NCBI GenBank assembly: GCA_027036775.1
Contig: JALWDS010000038.1
Span: 1 to 57,153, forward strand
Source of the DNA: Archaeoglobaceae archaeon
GTDB lineage: Archaea > Halobacteriota > Archaeoglobi > Archaeoglobales > Archaeoglobaceae
Direction: 5' to 3'
DNA: 57,153 nt
Within the stretch, counting starts at the first letter, position 1; each line of letters begins with the position of its first letter. Below are positions 8,541 to 18,446 of the stretch, one piece after another. The position numbers and the translations under genes are program-made. Under the pieces are notes generated by a model. That model was not told where the DNA came from. It saw nothing but the letters and a program-made list of their open reading frames with translations, and did no database searches.

Positions 8541-8604
8541 CCTTACTATTCTAAGTTCAAAAATTTTTAACATCTCTTGCGCGTTTCTTTAAATTTCACA
8601 AAAA

Positions 8605-9240
8605 TTATATAAATTTAATACCAATTTCTTTCAAACCGTTTGCAATCGCCACGTTGATTATGAATGGGGTTAAACGTTCAACTATCCTCGAATTGGATAA
8701 AGGACCTCCATCCAAAGCTCTGAGGTTTTTAACGCTGTTCACGATCTCCATGACGACCTCCTTGGCTCGGGCATCGTCACCACACACGACTATATCGAAG
8801 TTCGGAGTTTCTTCGAGGTTCGAAAATCTCTTGGCCGGAACGTTTTGGAAGGCCGAAACAACCGCTCCTTCAACGATTTCCGCGATTCTTTCTGCCATTG
8901 AACCGTTTTCAAAGGCGTAAACGAAAGAATTTCCCTCCCTCCTCATCGGAACTATAGGTGAGACCACCACCTTTTTGGATAGCGATCTCCTGTGCTCTCT
9001 AACGAAATCGAGAACGTTCTCCCACGGTATGGTTAGAATTGCAACGTCGCAAACTTCTATGGCTTTTTCGTTGCTCGTTCCCTTTATTCGACAACCGCAC
9101 AACTCTTCGTATTCCCTCGCCTTTAAAAAGGCCTTTTTCTCATCCCTCGACCCAACAACGACTTCATAACCAGCCAAGGCGAGTCTCATCGCAAGTCCCT
9201 TACCAAGACTCCCGGTCCCACCAAGTATCGAAATTATCAT
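8605..9240 (-). CDS. fno: F420H2:NADP oxidoreductase (Fno/NpdG)
   Basis: Transfers hydride between coenzyme F420 and NADP; known from Archaeoglobus and methanogens, where it links the F420 pool to biosynthesis. The N-terminal Rossmann motif GGTGSLGKGLAMRLALAG (residues 7-24) is followed by VGSRDEKKA, the NADP 2'-phosphate-binding pattern. AILTIPWENVLDFV and SAFQNVPAKRF are family features. 211 residues matches the characterised enzymes. The start is ATG at 9240 with GGATCGACG before it, and a TATA-like TTTAATATAC lies at about 9263-9272. It probably forms its own unit rather than being read from leuB. Confidence 0.92.
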   Translation of the reverse strand: MIISILGGTGSLGKGLAMRLALAGYEVVVGSRDEKKAFLKAREYEELCGCRIKGTSNEKAIEVCDVAILTIPWENVLDFVREHRRSLSKKVVVSPIVPMRREGNSFVYAFENGSMAERIAEIVEGAVVSAFQNVPAKRFSNLEETPNFDIVVCGDDARAKEVVMEIVNSVKNLRALDGGPLSNSRIVERLTPFIINVAIANGLKEIGIKFI

Positions 9241-9405
9241 CGTCGATCCTTTAAAATAGGAGTATATTAAAGTTCCTTAGGGGATGCAATAATCCTCACG
9301 AATTGGATGATAACATCCTTCATTCATTGGATTAGCTCCTCGACCCGTTCGGGGTGCACCCTCACTTCTATCTCTCCGAAGTTCCTTGCAACTTGTTTAT
9401 CAGAT
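9241..9405. other. Intergenic region between fno and leuB, with a possible micro-ORF
   Basis: 165 bases. The fno promoter occupies about 9241-9275. On the minus strand an open frame of 30 codons (GTG at 9416 to TGA at 9324) overlaps the leuB stop by 11 bases and reads ...GEIEVRVHPERVEELIQ, which looks protein-like. It may be a small gene, a gene remnant, or a frameshifted tail of leuB. No other feature seen. Confidence 0.3.
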
Positions 9406-10386
9406 TCATGGATCACACGCCTTCAAAACCTCCTCTGCAAACTCCATGGTTTTTAAGTTACCTCCCAAATCTGGGGTGGTTTTACCTTCCGATATAACCT
9501 TTTCAACGGCCTTTTCAATCTTCTCAGCCAAGTCTCCGTATCCCAAATGCTTCAACATCATGCACGCGGACAGAATCGTTGCTGTTGGATTTGCAATTCC
9601 CTTTCCAGCTATATCTGGAGCGCTTCCGTGAACTGGTTCGAACAGGGCGTATCTCTCTCCTATGTTGGCTGAGGGGGCCAATCCCAATCCGCCTACGAGT
9701 CCCGCCGTCAAATCCGAAACTATGTCTCCGAAAAGATTTGTCGTGACTATCACGTCGAATATCCATGGCTTAGTGACGAGATACAGACATCCGGCGTCTA
9801 TGTAGTAGTCGTTAACTTCCAAGTCGTAGCCCTTTGCCATCTCGTAGAAAACCTTCTTAAACAGACCGCAAGTCTTTTTTAAAACGTTCGCCTTGTGCAA
9901 GGCGGTAACCCTCTTCCTATTTTCCCTCTTCGCAAGTTCGAACGCAAACCTAACTATCCTCTCGCAACCCCTCCTCGTTATTACTCTGATCGCAATCGCA
10001 TCTTCTCCAACCTCGAACTCGTAACCCTTGTAAAGGCATTCGGTATTCTCCCTAACGACTATGAGATCGACGTTGTCGTATAGGCATTTAACACCCTTGA
10101 TGGACTTTGCCGGTCTCACGTTTGCAAAGAGATCGAGTTCCTGCCTTAGCCTGACTATCACGTCTGCGGCAGTCTCACCAACCGCACCGAAGAGGATTGC
10201 GGAACTCTCTTTGCAAAGCTCAAGCGTTTCCTCGGGTAGGGGTGTCCCATACCTCTCTAAACACTCGTCCCCAGCCTCAGCGTAAACGTATTCGAAAGGA
10301 AGGTCGAAGCTCTGAAGAATCTTCAAAGTCGCCGGAACAACCTCCTTCCCGATTCCGTCACCCGGTATAACGACTATCTTCTTCAT
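9406..10386 (-). CDS. leuB: 3-isopropylmalate dehydrogenase LeuB (beta-decarboxylating dehydrogenase)
   Basis: Oxidative decarboxylation of 3-isopropylmalate in leucine synthesis. 326 residues, normal for archaeal members. [18 protein letters not shown] opens the protein; [33 protein letters not shown] and the [10 protein letters not shown] segment are the substrate and metal sites of the isocitrate/isopropylmalate dehydrogenase family. [20 protein letters not shown] is the coenzyme loop. LeuC is encoded nearby (14084-15337), which supports LeuB over isocitrate or homoisocitrate dehydrogenase, although those cannot be fully excluded. leuD is not in the window. Confidence 0.88.
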   Translation of the reverse strand: MKKIVVIPGDGIGKEVVPATLKILQSFDLPFEYVYAEAGDECLERYGTPLPEETLELCKESSAILFGAVGETAADVIVRLRQELDLFANVRPAKSIKGVKCLYDNVDLIVVRENTECLYKGYEFEVGEDAIAIRVITRRGCERIVRFAFELAKRENRKRVTALHKANVLKKTCGLFKKVFYEMAKGYDLEVNDYYIDAGCLYLVTKPWIFDVIVTTNLFGDIVSDLTAGLVGGLGLAPSANIGERYALFEPVHGSAPDIAGKGIANPTATILSACMMLKHLGYGDLAEKIEKAVEKVISEGKTTPDLGGNLKTMEFAEEVLKACDP

Positions 10387-10431
10387 GCGGTGGAGTTAAG
10401 GGTATGCTTTAATTAACTTTTCATAAGAATC

Positions 10432-11010
10432 TCAACGTTTTTCCCTCGGCATGCATATTATCTCCTTTATCTGCATGTCGAAGAAGTTGTTCATGTGAGC
10501 GGGTCTTACAACGACAGCAGTATCAGCACCCCTACTTCTACCACCAACAGCAACTACCTCCTCGATAGGTATTGCTCCGCTGTCCGCAGCCATTATCGTA
10601 ATCTCAACGCAGACCTTCAACCCGTGCCCAAACAAAGCCCTCAAAGCTTCCGCAACAGCCTCTGTTCTCGACAAACCACCGAACTTTCTCGTAAAACTTC
10701 TCTCCAATCCAGATAGAATGTGGCTCTGCCTAACTATCGTTACACCGTTGTTTCTCAAAAACTCCTCTATCTCTGGTTTCATCGAATTCACTCCCTCCTC
10801 GTAGAATCCGGTGTGATATGTCACAACAACAAGTTTGATTCCCTTGTCTTTTACTAAATCGTAGGCTTTCATCGCAGTCTCTCCGCTCGAAGATGCAACG
10901 ACCAAATACCTAATACCAAGCTCCTCACACCTCTCGACCGCAAGCCTTAGGGTTTCCATCGTGTTGCTGTATCCGGGTCTTTCAAAATAGACTATCTTCC
11001 TCTCAATCAT
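10432..11010 (-). CDS. COG1751 protein with pyruvate-kinase C-terminal-like fold
   Basis: A 192-residue conserved archaeal protein of unknown role. It starts with [20 protein letters not shown] and has [14 protein letters not shown] (about residues 39-52), the phosphate-binding-like pattern of the pyruvate kinase C-terminal domain without any kinase catalytic domain. A homolog from Archaeoglobus fulgidus (AF0103) has a solved structure with this fold, from memory. It overlaps the upstream DUF131 gene by ATGA (11007-11010), so the two are co-transcribed. The C-terminal part has [20 protein letters not shown], a highly conserved glycine-rich stretch. A small-molecule-binding role is inference. 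Confidence 0.82.
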   Translation of the reverse strand: MIERKIVYFERPGYSNTMETLRLAVERCEELGIRYLVVASSSGETAMKAYDLVKDKGIKLVVVTYHTGFYEEGVNSMKPEIEEFLRNNGVTIVRQSHILSGLERSFTRKFGGLSRTEAVAEALRALFGHGLKVCVEITIMAADSGAIPIEEVVAVGGRSRGADTAVVVRPAHMNNFFDMQIKEIICMPREKR

Positions 11011-11315
11011 ACCCTTATGCCGAGCATTAAGATTATAGAGATTACCATCAATATTATCGTCAGTATCAAGGCGTAGAAAGCGTATCTCGACTCGCCGAAG
11101 ACTATGGGAATAGGGCCTATTAGAACTACTCCTCCAGCCTTAACTTCCTTTCTATCTTTCCTTCTTTTTTCTTTTTCGAATTCTTCAAAGTCTTCTTCGA
11201 ATTCCTCAAGTTTCTCTTCTTTAAGCTCTTCAAATTCCCCGTAACCGCTTAGCATTCCGACAACTATCAAAGCGAATCCCAGAATTATCAGCACTAAACC
11301 GAGCAGTCCCAGCAT
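11007..11315 (-). CDS. DUF131 (TIGR00304) membrane protein
   Basis: A 102-residue membrane protein: an N-terminal helix (residues 3-22), a very acidic then basic charged loop (about residues 26-58), the family signature [16 protein letters not shown], and a second helix (about residues 78-98). The GGVxxIGPxPIVFG loop identifies DUF131, whose function is unknown. It is preceded by GAGGTGGTAGC before the ATG at 11315 and lies one base after a second, shorter DUF131 gene. The charged coiled-coil-like loop is absent in that paralog, so the pair may form a hetero-oligomer. Confidence 0.75.
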   Translation of the reverse strand: MLGLLGLVLIILGFALIVVGMLSGYGEFEELKEEKLEEFEEDFEEFEKEKRRKDRKEVKAGGVVLIGPIPIVFGESRYAFYALILTIILMVISIILMLGIRV

Positions 11316-11316
11316 G

Positions 11317-11526
11317 CTACCACCTCACCAAGATCAACATCAAGACTATCAGCATGACCGCCAAAACCACTCCGAACGTCACCATGTTGAGTGAACTTCC
11401 AAAGACTATGGGGAATGGACCTATTATTATCACTCCTCCATATTCAACGTTTGCTGTGGACATGGCCATCAAAGCTACGCCTATCGTTATCAAGGCTATA
11501 CCCATGAATATCAATTCCATTCTCAT
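11317..11526 (-). CDS. Short DUF131 membrane protein (paralog)
   Basis: 69 residues with two transmembrane helices joined by GGVIIIGPFPIVFGSS, the same signature as the next gene. It lacks the charged insert. The start is ATG at 11526, with an in-frame ATG at 11520. It heads the unit DUF131-DUF131-COG1751 and is divergent from moeA. Function unknown. Confidence 0.7.
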   Translation of the reverse strand: MRMELIFMGIALITIGVALMAMSTANVEYGGVIIIGPFPIVFGSSLNMVTFGVVLAVMLIVLMLILVRW

Positions 11527-11548
11527 AACACCGCTTGGGTAACTGTTT

Positions 11549-11572
11549 TTATAACCATATCCAACTTTCGAT
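11549..11572 (+). promoter_or_regulatory. moeA promoter
   Basis: TTTTTATAACC at 11546-11556 is a TATA box about 21-24 bases before the GTG at 11573, consistent with a leaderless transcript and supporting the GTG start. Confidence 0.5.
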
Positions 11573-12817
11573 GTGGTTAGGCTTAAAGGGTTTAAGGAGA
11601 GGATGTCGGTTGAAGAGGCTATAAAAAGGCTTGAAAACTACGAATTTAAAAGGGTAGATTCCGAAAGGGTTTCGATAGAAAATGCTTGTGGTAGAATCTT
11701 GGCTGAAGAAATCGTTGCGAAATTCGACGTTCCTCACTTCGATAGGAGTGCAGTTGACGGTTATGCGGTGTTCGCTGAGGACACCTTCGGAGCTACTTTG
11801 AACAATCCGATAAAGCTGAAATTAGCTGGGGAGGTTGAAATTGGGGAAAAACCTATTGAAATAAAGAGGGGTGAGGCTGTAAGGGTTTCAACCGGCTCTC
11901 CAATCCCAAAGAACGCAAACGCTGTTGTTATGTTGGAATACACCAATGAGGAAAACGGATTCGTTAACATTTACAGACAGGTAGTTCCTTTAGAGAACGT
12001 TTCGAAGAGGGGTGAAGATGTTAAAGCCGGTGAGGTGGTTTTGAGAAGGGGAGAAATTTTGCAACCTCAGGATGTTGGTATTTTAGCTACATTGGGTTAC
12101 AGAGAGGTTAAGGTTTTGAGAAGGCCTAAGGTTGTGATAATCTCCACGGGAAACGAGTTGGTTGATGTTGGCGAAAGTTTGGATGTCGGTAAGGTCGTGA
12201 ATTCGAACGCTTACATGCTTTCCTGTGCCCTGAAAAAACACAACTGCGATCCCGTAATCTACGGAATAGTTAGGGACGATTTCAACGAGTTAAGGTCGGC
12301 AATTCTTGAGGCTTTAGAGATCGGAGACGTTGTAATTACAACCGGAGGAACTTCAGTAGGTAAGAGGGATTTGGTTCCAGAAATCGTTAAAGAGCTTGGA
12401 GAAATAGTATTCCACGGAATATCTATAAAACCGGGAATGCCAACAGGATTGGGTTCGATAGACGGAAAACCCATCTTAATGCTTTCGGGATTTCCAGTTG
12501 CATGCATAATAGGATTCGAACTGATATTTCCCCACGTTTTGGCTAAGGTTACGGGTGTTAGGATTTTGAAGAGGAGGGGCGAGATCGTTAAAGCGAAGTT
12601 GAAGAGGAGGATTCCTTCAAAGGCTGGAGTGAGAACTTTTGCGAGGGTAATTTACAAGGACGGCTCAGTTGAACCTCTCATGACATCTGGATCGGGTATA
12701 CTGACTTCGATGATAAAGGCCAATGGAATCGTTGTGGTTCCAGAGGATGTTGAGGGTTTTGAAGAGAATGAAGAGGTTGAAGTTGTTTTGATAAGGGATT
12801 TGGTTGAAGTTATCTAA
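11573..12817 (+). CDS. moeA: Molybdopterin molybdenumtransferase MoeA
   Basis: Inserts molybdate (or tungstate) into adenylylated molybdopterin. 414 residues. The N-terminal part has LKGFKERMSVEEAI and FDRSAVDGYAVFAED (about residues 54-68), the MoeA substrate cleft; RVSTGSPIPKNANAVVM follows. The MoCF-binding core includes VVIISTGNELVDVG, NSNAYML, TTGGTSVGKRD and KPGMPTGLG; a C-terminal beta domain closes the protein. The GTG start fits the TATA spacing. An alternative ATG at 11603 has AAGGAGAGG before it. The end overlaps the convergent tiaS gene by 8 bases. No MoaB/MogA gene is adjacent. Confidence 0.93.
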   Translation: MVRLKGFKERMSVEEAIKRLENYEFKRVDSERVSIENACGRILAEEIVAKFDVPHFDRSAVDGYAVFAEDTFGATLNNPIKLKLAGEVEIGEKPIEIKRGEAVRVSTGSPIPKNANAVVMLEYTNEENGFVNIYRQVVPLENVSKRGEDVKAGEVVLRRGEILQPQDVGILATLGYREVKVLRRPKVVIISTGNELVDVGESLDVGKVVNSNAYMLSCALKKHNCDPVIYGIVRDDFNELRSAILEALEIGDVVITTGGTSVGKRDLVPEIVKELGEIVFHGISIKPGMPTGLGSIDGKPILMLSGFPVACIIGFELIFPHVLAKVTGVRILKRRGEIVKAKLKRRIPSKAGVRTFARVIYKDGSVEPLMTSGSGILTSMIKANGIVVVPEDVEGFEENEEVEVVLIRDLVEVI

Positions 12818-14087
12818 AGATGTGCCTCTTCACACCCTTCATCCTTATCAGGGGCTTGGACAAATGCCTCCTCGCACAGGGTGGGACTTCGTAAAAGCCA
12901 GTATCCAAATTCCTCTCAACCTTCCTTCTAACCTTTTCGAAAGCCCTTGTCTTACATTTTTTGCACCTAAAACCCTTACCTCTCCCAGCGGATTCCATTC
13001 TCCTACCGCAAATCGGGCAAGTCGGATTTTCCTCAACCCAAATTTCCGCAACTTCCAAGACGTTTATCTTTTCAAGGTTTATGGTGTTTCTCTTCATAGA
13101 GCCGTAAACCTCAACCAAATCTCCCTCCCTAAGCTCCCTCACAACACTCCTAAACTGCTTCGTAGGTTCAAACGCAACGCACTTGACCTCTCCGAACCTC
13201 GTATCTATGTGAAAGAAAACGTGCCCGCCAGTTATCTCGTAAGGCTCTACGCAAACCCTCCCCCTGAGTATGTAGGAGTGGTAATCTTCCAACTTCTCGA
13301 CCTCGCTCTCGTGAATTAAGTGCATGTCCGTCCCCTGATTGGTTATGAAAACCATATACCTGTCTATCGGCTCGGTCTTTACCATCTCAAAGGCTTTCAT
13401 AACCGCGTTGAAATCGTCACCCCTTATTCCAAACAAAACGGGATCTGGCGAATTTGGGACTGCAACCACAACCTCGTTCATCCAATCGACCGTATCCCAA
13501 GTTAAGGGGTAGGTTTCCCAGTCAGCATCGTAGAACGATTCCTCATCGTATTCCCTTGGTAAGCCAAAGTTCTCTGGCCTTCTGTAAGCTAAAATCTCAA
13601 TCGTCCTATCTTCAAGCTCCAGTCCTATAGAAGCTAGAGCCCCTATGAGGCCTCTACCCTTCTTGAACTTCAAGTGAGGTAGCATGAACTTCCCGATTAT
13701 AAAAAGGGCCGTATCCAAGCTTACGACATCCCTAACGACCTTCAAAGCGTATCTGTGTAGGTAGTCCATCACCTCACCACCATCTTCAACGAAAACGACA
13801 CCCGGATTCGTGTTCTCATCTTCAAGCTCCGCATGGCTTTCAACTACCTCCCTCGCAACGTCTATCAGCTCATCCCTTCTATCTTCCTCAACCTCTAAGA
13901 GAAAAGAAACTGCCCCGTTTCCTCTCGTCTTGTAGGGTATGGTTGGATTCAACCTTATCAATCGGGGAAAACCTAAGAGCTTTCCAATTCCCTCCTTCTC
14001 GATCCTCTCTATCATCAAAACCGATAGGTATGTGGTGCACATTCCCTTTCTTGAATCCGTGTCGTCAATCCCGACCCAAATCCTCAT
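12810..14087 (-). CDS. tiaS: tRNA(Ile2) 2-agmatinylcytidine synthetase TiaS
   Basis: Modifies C34 of tRNA-Ile(CAU) with agmatine, using ATP, so that the AUA codon is read correctly; specific to archaea. 425 residues. The N-terminus [18 protein letters not shown] is the TiaS ATP/metal motif, and [20 protein letters not shown] follows. The middle holds an OB-fold-like region, and the C-terminus a zinc ribbon with CPICGRR and CKKCK pairs (about residues 357-380). It overlaps leuC by ATGA (14084-14087), a coupling of unrelated functions. A homolog from A. fulgidus is the structurally characterised member of the family. Confidence 0.94.
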   Translation of the reverse strand: MRIWVGIDDTDSRKGMCTTYLSVLMIERIEKEGIGKLLGFPRLIRLNPTIPYKTRGNGAVSFLLEVEEDRRDELIDVAREVVESHAELEDENTNPGVVFVEDGGEVMDYLHRYALKVVRDVVSLDTALFIIGKFMLPHLKFKKGRGLIGALASIGLELEDRTIEILAYRRPENFGLPREYDEESFYDADWETYPLTWDTVDWMNEVVVAVPNSPDPVLFGIRGDDFNAVMKAFEMVKTEPIDRYMVFITNQGTDMHLIHESEVEKLEDYHSYILRGRVCVEPYEITGGHVFFHIDTRFGEVKCVAFEPTKQFRSVVRELREGDLVEVYGSMKRNTINLEKINVLEVAEIWVEENPTCPICGRRMESAGRGKGFRCKKCKTRAFEKVRRKVERNLDTGFYEVPPCARRHLSKPLIRMKGVKRHIFR

Positions 14088-15337
14088 ACCTTCCTCGGAT
14101 CGGTTATCTCACCGTATATGGCTGAAGATGCTGCCGTTGCCGGAGAACACAGGTATATCATGCCCTTGGGACTTCCCTGCCTTCCGACGAAGTTCCTGTT
14201 GGAAGTTGAAAGACTAACTTCTCCACTTGCAATCAACCCAAAGCTACCGCCCATGCAGGGGCCACAGCACGGAAACTCTACTATTGCACCCGCATCGACC
14301 AACTTCTCTATTATCCCGTCCTTCAAAGCCCTAATATAGACTCTCCTGCTCGCAGGAACGACTATAAGCCTCACGCCTTTAGCTACCTTCTCACCCTCAA
14401 GTATTTCACTTGCGATCTTCAAATCTTCGTATCTCCCGTTCGTGCAAGAGCCTATGAAAATCTGATCGACCTTAGTTCCCTCAACCTCCTCCACATCCAC
14501 AACGTTATCAACCCTATGGGGCTTTGCAACCTGAGGTGACATACCAGTAACGTCAAGCTCCACAATCCTCTCGTAAATCGCATCCTCATCGCTCTTAAGC
14601 TCTTCAATATCTTCGAAATCCCTACCCATCTCCCTCAAATATTCGAGCGTAGTTTTATCTGGCTCAACTATTCCCGTTTTTCCTCCCATCTCCACTGCCA
14701 TGTTGCAAATCGTCAGCCTTTCACTAACGTTCAACTTCCTTACAACCTCCCCACCGAACTCGCAGGCCTTGTAGGTCGCACCCTTAGCTGAAACCATCCC
14801 TATGAGCTTTAAAATTATGTCCTTTCCGTAAACGTGCTTACCCAACTTACCCCTAACCTCAAACCTTATCGTCTCTGGAACTTTGAACCAGAGCTTTCCA
14901 CTTGCGAAAACGCATCCCATGTCCGTCGATCCCACTCCGGTTGCAAAGCAACCCAGAGCTCCGTAGGTGCAAGTGTGTGAGTCCGCACCGACTACGAGCA
15001 TCCCCGGTAGAACGTGATTTTCGACCATTATCTGATGAGCTATCCCCTCTCCGACGTCGTAAAATATCACTCCCTCCTCTTTAGCGAATTCCCTCAACAT
15101 CTTGTGGTTCTCCGCAGAGATAACGCTATCCGCTGGTGACTGATGATCCAAAGCTATAACTATCTTTTTGGGATCGAAGACGCCTTTACCCTTTATCTCC
15201 CTGAAAGCCTTGATTGCCAGAGGTGCTGTAATATCGTTTGCCATTGCCATGTCCACCGGAGCGAAAACGAACTCACCAGCTCTAACTTCTCTACCGCAAG
15301 CTCTTGAAAATATCTTCTCGGTTATAGTCTGACCCAT
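14084..15337 (-). CDS. leuC: 3-isopropylmalate dehydratase large subunit LeuC (aconitase family)
   Basis: Isomerises 2- to 3-isopropylmalate in leucine synthesis with a 4Fe-4S cluster. 417 residues, the short archaeal form. Landmarks are DHQSPADS near residue 65, [14 protein letters not shown], the cluster ligands in FIGSCTNGR (about residue 299) and [10 protein letters not shown] (about residues 355-364), and a C-terminal [11 protein letters not shown]. Homoaconitase or methanogen-type HACN substrates are possible, since this subunit type is shared; LeuB in the same window favours leucine synthesis. The start at 15337 sits about 24 bases from a minus-strand TATA (TTTAAATAG near 15358-15366), so it is probably leaderless. 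Confidence 0.9.
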   Translation of the reverse strand: MGQTITEKIFSRACGREVRAGEFVFAPVDMAMANDITAPLAIKAFREIKGKGVFDPKKIVIALDHQSPADSVISAENHKMLREFAKEEGVIFYDVGEGIAHQIMVENHVLPGMLVVGADSHTCTYGALGCFATGVGSTDMGCVFASGKLWFKVPETIRFEVRGKLGKHVYGKDIILKLIGMVSAKGATYKACEFGGEVVRKLNVSERLTICNMAVEMGGKTGIVEPDKTTLEYLREMGRDFEDIEELKSDEDAIYERIVELDVTGMSPQVAKPHRVDNVVDVEEVEGTKVDQIFIGSCTNGRYEDLKIASEILEGEKVAKGVRLIVVPASRRVYIRALKDGIIEKLVDAGAIVEFPCCGPCMGGSFGLIASGEVSLSTSNRNFVGRQGSPKGMIYLCSPATAASSAIYGEITDPRKV

Positions 15338-15431
15338 GCTTGAAGTAGAGACGGGCTATTTAAAATTTGATATTGGAAATTTTGCAAAACAGCAAAGCAT
15401 TTATCATTATGGTTATTTACAATCAATTTCG

Positions 15432-17891
15432 ATGGTAACGAGGAGAGACTTTATCAAAGCTACCGCACTTGCAACCCTTTCTGCGAGCGTGGGTTTGAAG
15501 CTGAGTTACACAAAAGCGAAAGCGGAAGATTCTCAGGACGTTAAGTTCGTTCCGAACATATGCGGTATGTGTCCGGCGATGTGTAGCATTCGAGTTGAAG
15601 TTAGAGACGGGAAGGTTCACAGAATTCACGGAACTCCAGACCATCCGGTAAACAACGGTAAGATATGTGCGAGAGGGAACTCTGGTGTTGAAAGGCTCTA
15701 CAATCCAGACAGGTTGAAGAAACCCCTAATTAGGACGGGAGAGAAGGGAACTTGGAGCTTTAGAGAGGCGAGTTGGGATGAGGCAATAGACCTGATAGTT
15801 GAGAAGATAAGGGAGTTACACGACATGGGTCATCCCGAATACGTTGGAGTCATAGGAGGATGGTTCGCCTGCGAATTCTACAAACCCTACTTCATGGCCT
15901 TCTTGAGGGCTTTGGGAACTCCGAACGGTGTCGGCGTTCCACCGGCCTTATGTTACTTCGCCAAAGCCTTCGGTTGGAAAACCGTTTACGGGTTTGGAGA
16001 ACATCCAGAAATTCTAACGGACTACGAGAACGCGAGATATCTTCTGATGTTCAGGAGGAACGTCGCTGGAAGTATAAGCATAGTTCACGGATGGAGGTTG
16101 GGTCAGAACAGGAGGAAGTTCAAGCTCGTGGTTGCAGACCCAAGGTTCAGCGAAAGTTCGGCAAAAGCAGATCTATGGATTCCTATAAAACCGGGAACGG
16201 ATTTGGCTTTCGTCCTTGCGATGATGAACGTGATAATAAACGAAAAGCTATACGACTCAGAGTTCCTGTCGAGATACTCCAACGCTCCAATGCTTTTGAA
16301 GGACGAAAAACCTTTCAAAGTTTGGAAGGAGGAGAAGGTAAAGTATCTCGTTTACGATCTCGCTAAGGACAAGGCTGTAGAGCACGACAAAGCCTTGATG
16401 CCGGCTTTGGAGGGGGAATACGAGGTCGAAGGTGAGAAGGTAATACCGGTTTTCGAGGCTTTGAAGAGGAGAGTTAAAGAATACACGCCCGAATGGGCGG
16501 AAAAGGTAACGGGAGTTCCAGCTGAAACCATTAGGGAAGTTGCAAGGGAATTTGCATTGAGAAGGGGGGTTACAGATACGGGGTGGCACGGACCGAAGTT
16601 CCTGAACTCGGGTTTGACTTGGAGGGCCATTGCGATGCTCAACGCCTTGGTTGGATCGGTAAACAGGGATGGAGGAATCCTCTTCACAGGTTTCGCTCAG
16701 TTCGTTTCCGCCAAAGAAGAGACCTTTGAAGCTCCTCCTCAAAGCGTTTTGAGAATGTGGGCGGAAAAGAGGGGGATTGCCACCGCATTTTTGGGTCACA
16801 CCGTTCAAGGCTTCTACGACGCGATAGTTCATGGCGACCCGTATCCAATCAAGATGCTCTTCGTGTTCGCACACAACATGCTCATGAACATGCCAGACAG
16901 AAGGAAGTGGGAAGAGGCTTTGAAGAAGCTGGACTTCATGGTCGCAATAGACATACTACCTCAGGACCACCTCTACTACGCGGACGTGGTTTTACCGGAA
17001 TCGACTTACCTTGAGAAGGACGATCCACTCTTTCCAATAGTTTACGCCCCGGCCTTCGGATTCGAGACGAGGATAAGGGCAATTGACCCTCTCTACGATA
17101 CGAGACACGTTTTGGATATCTTGATCGAGATAGTCAGGAGGTTGGGAAGGGAGAAGGAGTTCTTCCAAGCTTTGGGGAATATTTTGGGCGTTGACTGGAG
17201 TAAGATGATGGAATACTACAACAGGGAGGGTGTAGCCGGAATAAGGAGGGCTCAGGCTGAAGCATACGGCATAAACTACGATGAACTTCTAAAGAGGGGA
17301 TACGTGATACTCGCCAAGAGGGAGGATTTGGTCGGAACGATGCCATACAAAAAGCCTCTCCCAACCCCAACTGGTAAGGTGGAGATATACAGCTTCGTTC
17401 TCGCAAACTTGGCTTCGAAGGTTAAAAACCCATACTGGGACCCCCTGATAAAGTGGGTTCCTCCAAAGATTTGGGAGAGGAAGTTAAACAGGGACGAGTT
17501 CTACATGGTTTACGGTAGGAGTCCATTCACAACCCACTGTTCAACTTCAGACAACCCAGTTCTGGCCAAGCTGATAAGGGATTCTGGTCTTTATTATACC
17601 GGAATATGGATGAACTCAAAGAGGGCGAGGGAGTTGGGAATAAAGAACGGAGACAAAGTTATACTCGAATCTGTTTACACTGGAGAAAAAACACCAGCGA
17701 TAGTTTTCGTCAACGAACTCGTCAGAGAAGACACGATCTTCATGGTTTCTGGATTTGGACAGCAGAGCGAAAAACTGACACACATTCCTCAGAGGGGAAT
17801 GACGATGATGAAGTTGGTTCCATTACAATACGATCCGCTAACAGGAGCAATAATGAGCGAGGAAACGATAGTTAGGGTGATTAAGGGGTGA
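15432..17891 (+). CDS. Molybdopterin oxidoreductase catalytic subunit (PsrA/PhsA-like)
   Basis: Catalytic subunit of a membrane-bound Mo/W bis-MGD enzyme. The start at ATG 15432 gives TRRDFIK, a twin-arginine signal, so it is exported folded; an upstream in-frame start at 15336 would bury it. 819 residues. The FS0 cluster ligands are C44, C47, C51 and C79. The likely Mo ligand is C174 in PALCYFAK. GTPDHPVNNGKICARG and the C-terminal HCSTSDNP are family marks. It is followed five bases later by a four-cluster ferredoxin subunit and then an NrfD protein: the polysulfide/thiosulfate reductase layout. Substrate is not fixed by sequence; thiosulfate, polysulfide and other sulfur or metalloid oxyanions are options. 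Confidence 0.88.
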   Translation: MVTRRDFIKATALATLSASVGLKLSYTKAKAEDSQDVKFVPNICGMCPAMCSIRVEVRDGKVHRIHGTPDHPVNNGKICARGNSGVERLYNPDRLKKPLIRTGEKGTWSFREASWDEAIDLIVEKIRELHDMGHPEYVGVIGGWFACEFYKPYFMAFLRALGTPNGVGVPPALCYFAKAFGWKTVYGFGEHPEILTDYENARYLLMFRRNVAGSISIVHGWRLGQNRRKFKLVVADPRFSESSAKADLWIPIKPGTDLAFVLAMMNVIINEKLYDSEFLSRYSNAPMLLKDEKPFKVWKEEKVKYLVYDLAKDKAVEHDKALMPALEGEYEVEGEKVIPVFEALKRRVKEYTPEWAEKVTGVPAETIREVAREFALRRGVTDTGWHGPKFLNSGLTWRAIAMLNALVGSVNRDGGILFTGFAQFVSAKEETFEAPPQSVLRMWAEKRGIATAFLGHTVQGFYDAIVHGDPYPIKMLFVFAHNMLMNMPDRRKWEEALKKLDFMVAIDILPQDHLYYADVVLPESTYLEKDDPLFPIVYAPAFGFETRIRAIDPLYDTRHVLDILIEIVRRLGREKEFFQALGNILGVDWSKMMEYYNREGVAGIRRAQAEAYGINYDELLKRGYVILAKREDLVGTMPYKKPLPTPTGKVEIYSFVLANLASKVKNPYWDPLIKWVPPKIWERKLNRDEFYMVYGRSPFTTHCSTSDNPVLAKLIRDSGLYYTGIWMNSKRARELGIKNGDKVILESVYTGEKTPAIVFVNELVREDTIFMVSGFGQQSEKLTHIPQRGMTMMKLVPLQYDPLTGAIMSEETIVRVIKG

Positions 17892-17895
17892 TTTT

Positions 17896-18441
17896 ATGGT
17901 TAGATACGCGATGGTTATAGATTTGGGGAAGTGTTTAGGGTGTGGTGCGTGCGTTACCGCCTGCATCGAAGAGAACGAAGTTCCATACGAAGCAGGTTTG
18001 AGAACCCAAGTCAACAGGGTCGTAACTGGAAAGTTTCCGAACGTTTCAACGATGTACATGCACAGAATCTGCATGCACTGCGAAAATCCCCCGTGCGTTC
18101 ACGTTTGCCCTACAGGAGCGAGTTACATATCTGAGGGTGGGATAGTTTTAATAGATTACGACATATGCATAGGTTGCAAGTACTGTATGGTCGCATGCCC
18201 CTACTTCGCAAGATACTTCCATCCAGAAAGACATACACCGGACAAGTGCACGTTCTGCGAACACTTGGTTAGAAAGGGAAAGATGCCTGCTTGTGTTGAG
18301 ACATGCCCGGCCAACGCGAGGATATTTGGAGATTTGGACGATCCGAACAGCGAGGTTGCAAAGATAGTTAAAGAGAACAAGGCGTTTCCAATCGGTGCGG
18401 AGTATGGAACCAAACCCAAGGTGTTTTACGTTAGGGGGTGA
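17896..18441 (+). CDS. Iron-sulfur electron-transfer subunit (PsrB/PhsB/DmsB type)
   Basis: A 181-residue 16Fe-type ferredoxin subunit that passes electrons between the NrfD membrane subunit and the molybdopterin subunit. Four cysteine groups are visible: CLGCGACVTAC (residues about 14-24), CMHCENPPCVHVCP, CIGCKYCMVACPY, and CTFCEH with CVETCPA. This gives four 4Fe-4S clusters, as in PsrB. No signal peptide is seen, which fits piggy-back export with the twin-arginine-tagged catalytic subunit. Start ATG 17896 follows GGGGTGATTTT. Its TGA overlaps the next gene region (GTGA). Confidence 0.92.
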   Translation: MVRYAMVIDLGKCLGCGACVTACIEENEVPYEAGLRTQVNRVVTGKFPNVSTMYMHRICMHCENPPCVHVCPTGASYISEGGIVLIDYDICIGCKYCMVACPYFARYFHPERHTPDKCTFCEHLVRKGKMPACVETCPANARIFGDLDDPNSEVAKIVKENKAFPIGAEYGTKPKVFYVRG

Positions 18442-18446
18442 TTACC

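Noticed and set aside
8505-8610. NrpR-type operator near glnA
   Set aside because: No GGAA-N6-TTCC site was found in the promoter.
12804-13319. 171-codon plus-strand frame
   Set aside because: Antisense to tiaS, whose motifs are unambiguous.
15336-15431. Longer N-terminus for the molybdopterin oxidoreductase
   Set aside because: It would place 32 residues before the twin-arginine signal and overlap the divergent leuC start.
16257-16874. 205-codon minus-strand frame
   Set aside because: Antisense to the well-supported molybdopterin subunit, with no recognisable domain.
15432-17891. Selenocysteine in the molybdopterin subunit
   Set aside because: The frame has no internal TGA, and the probable Mo ligand is an ordinary cysteine codon.
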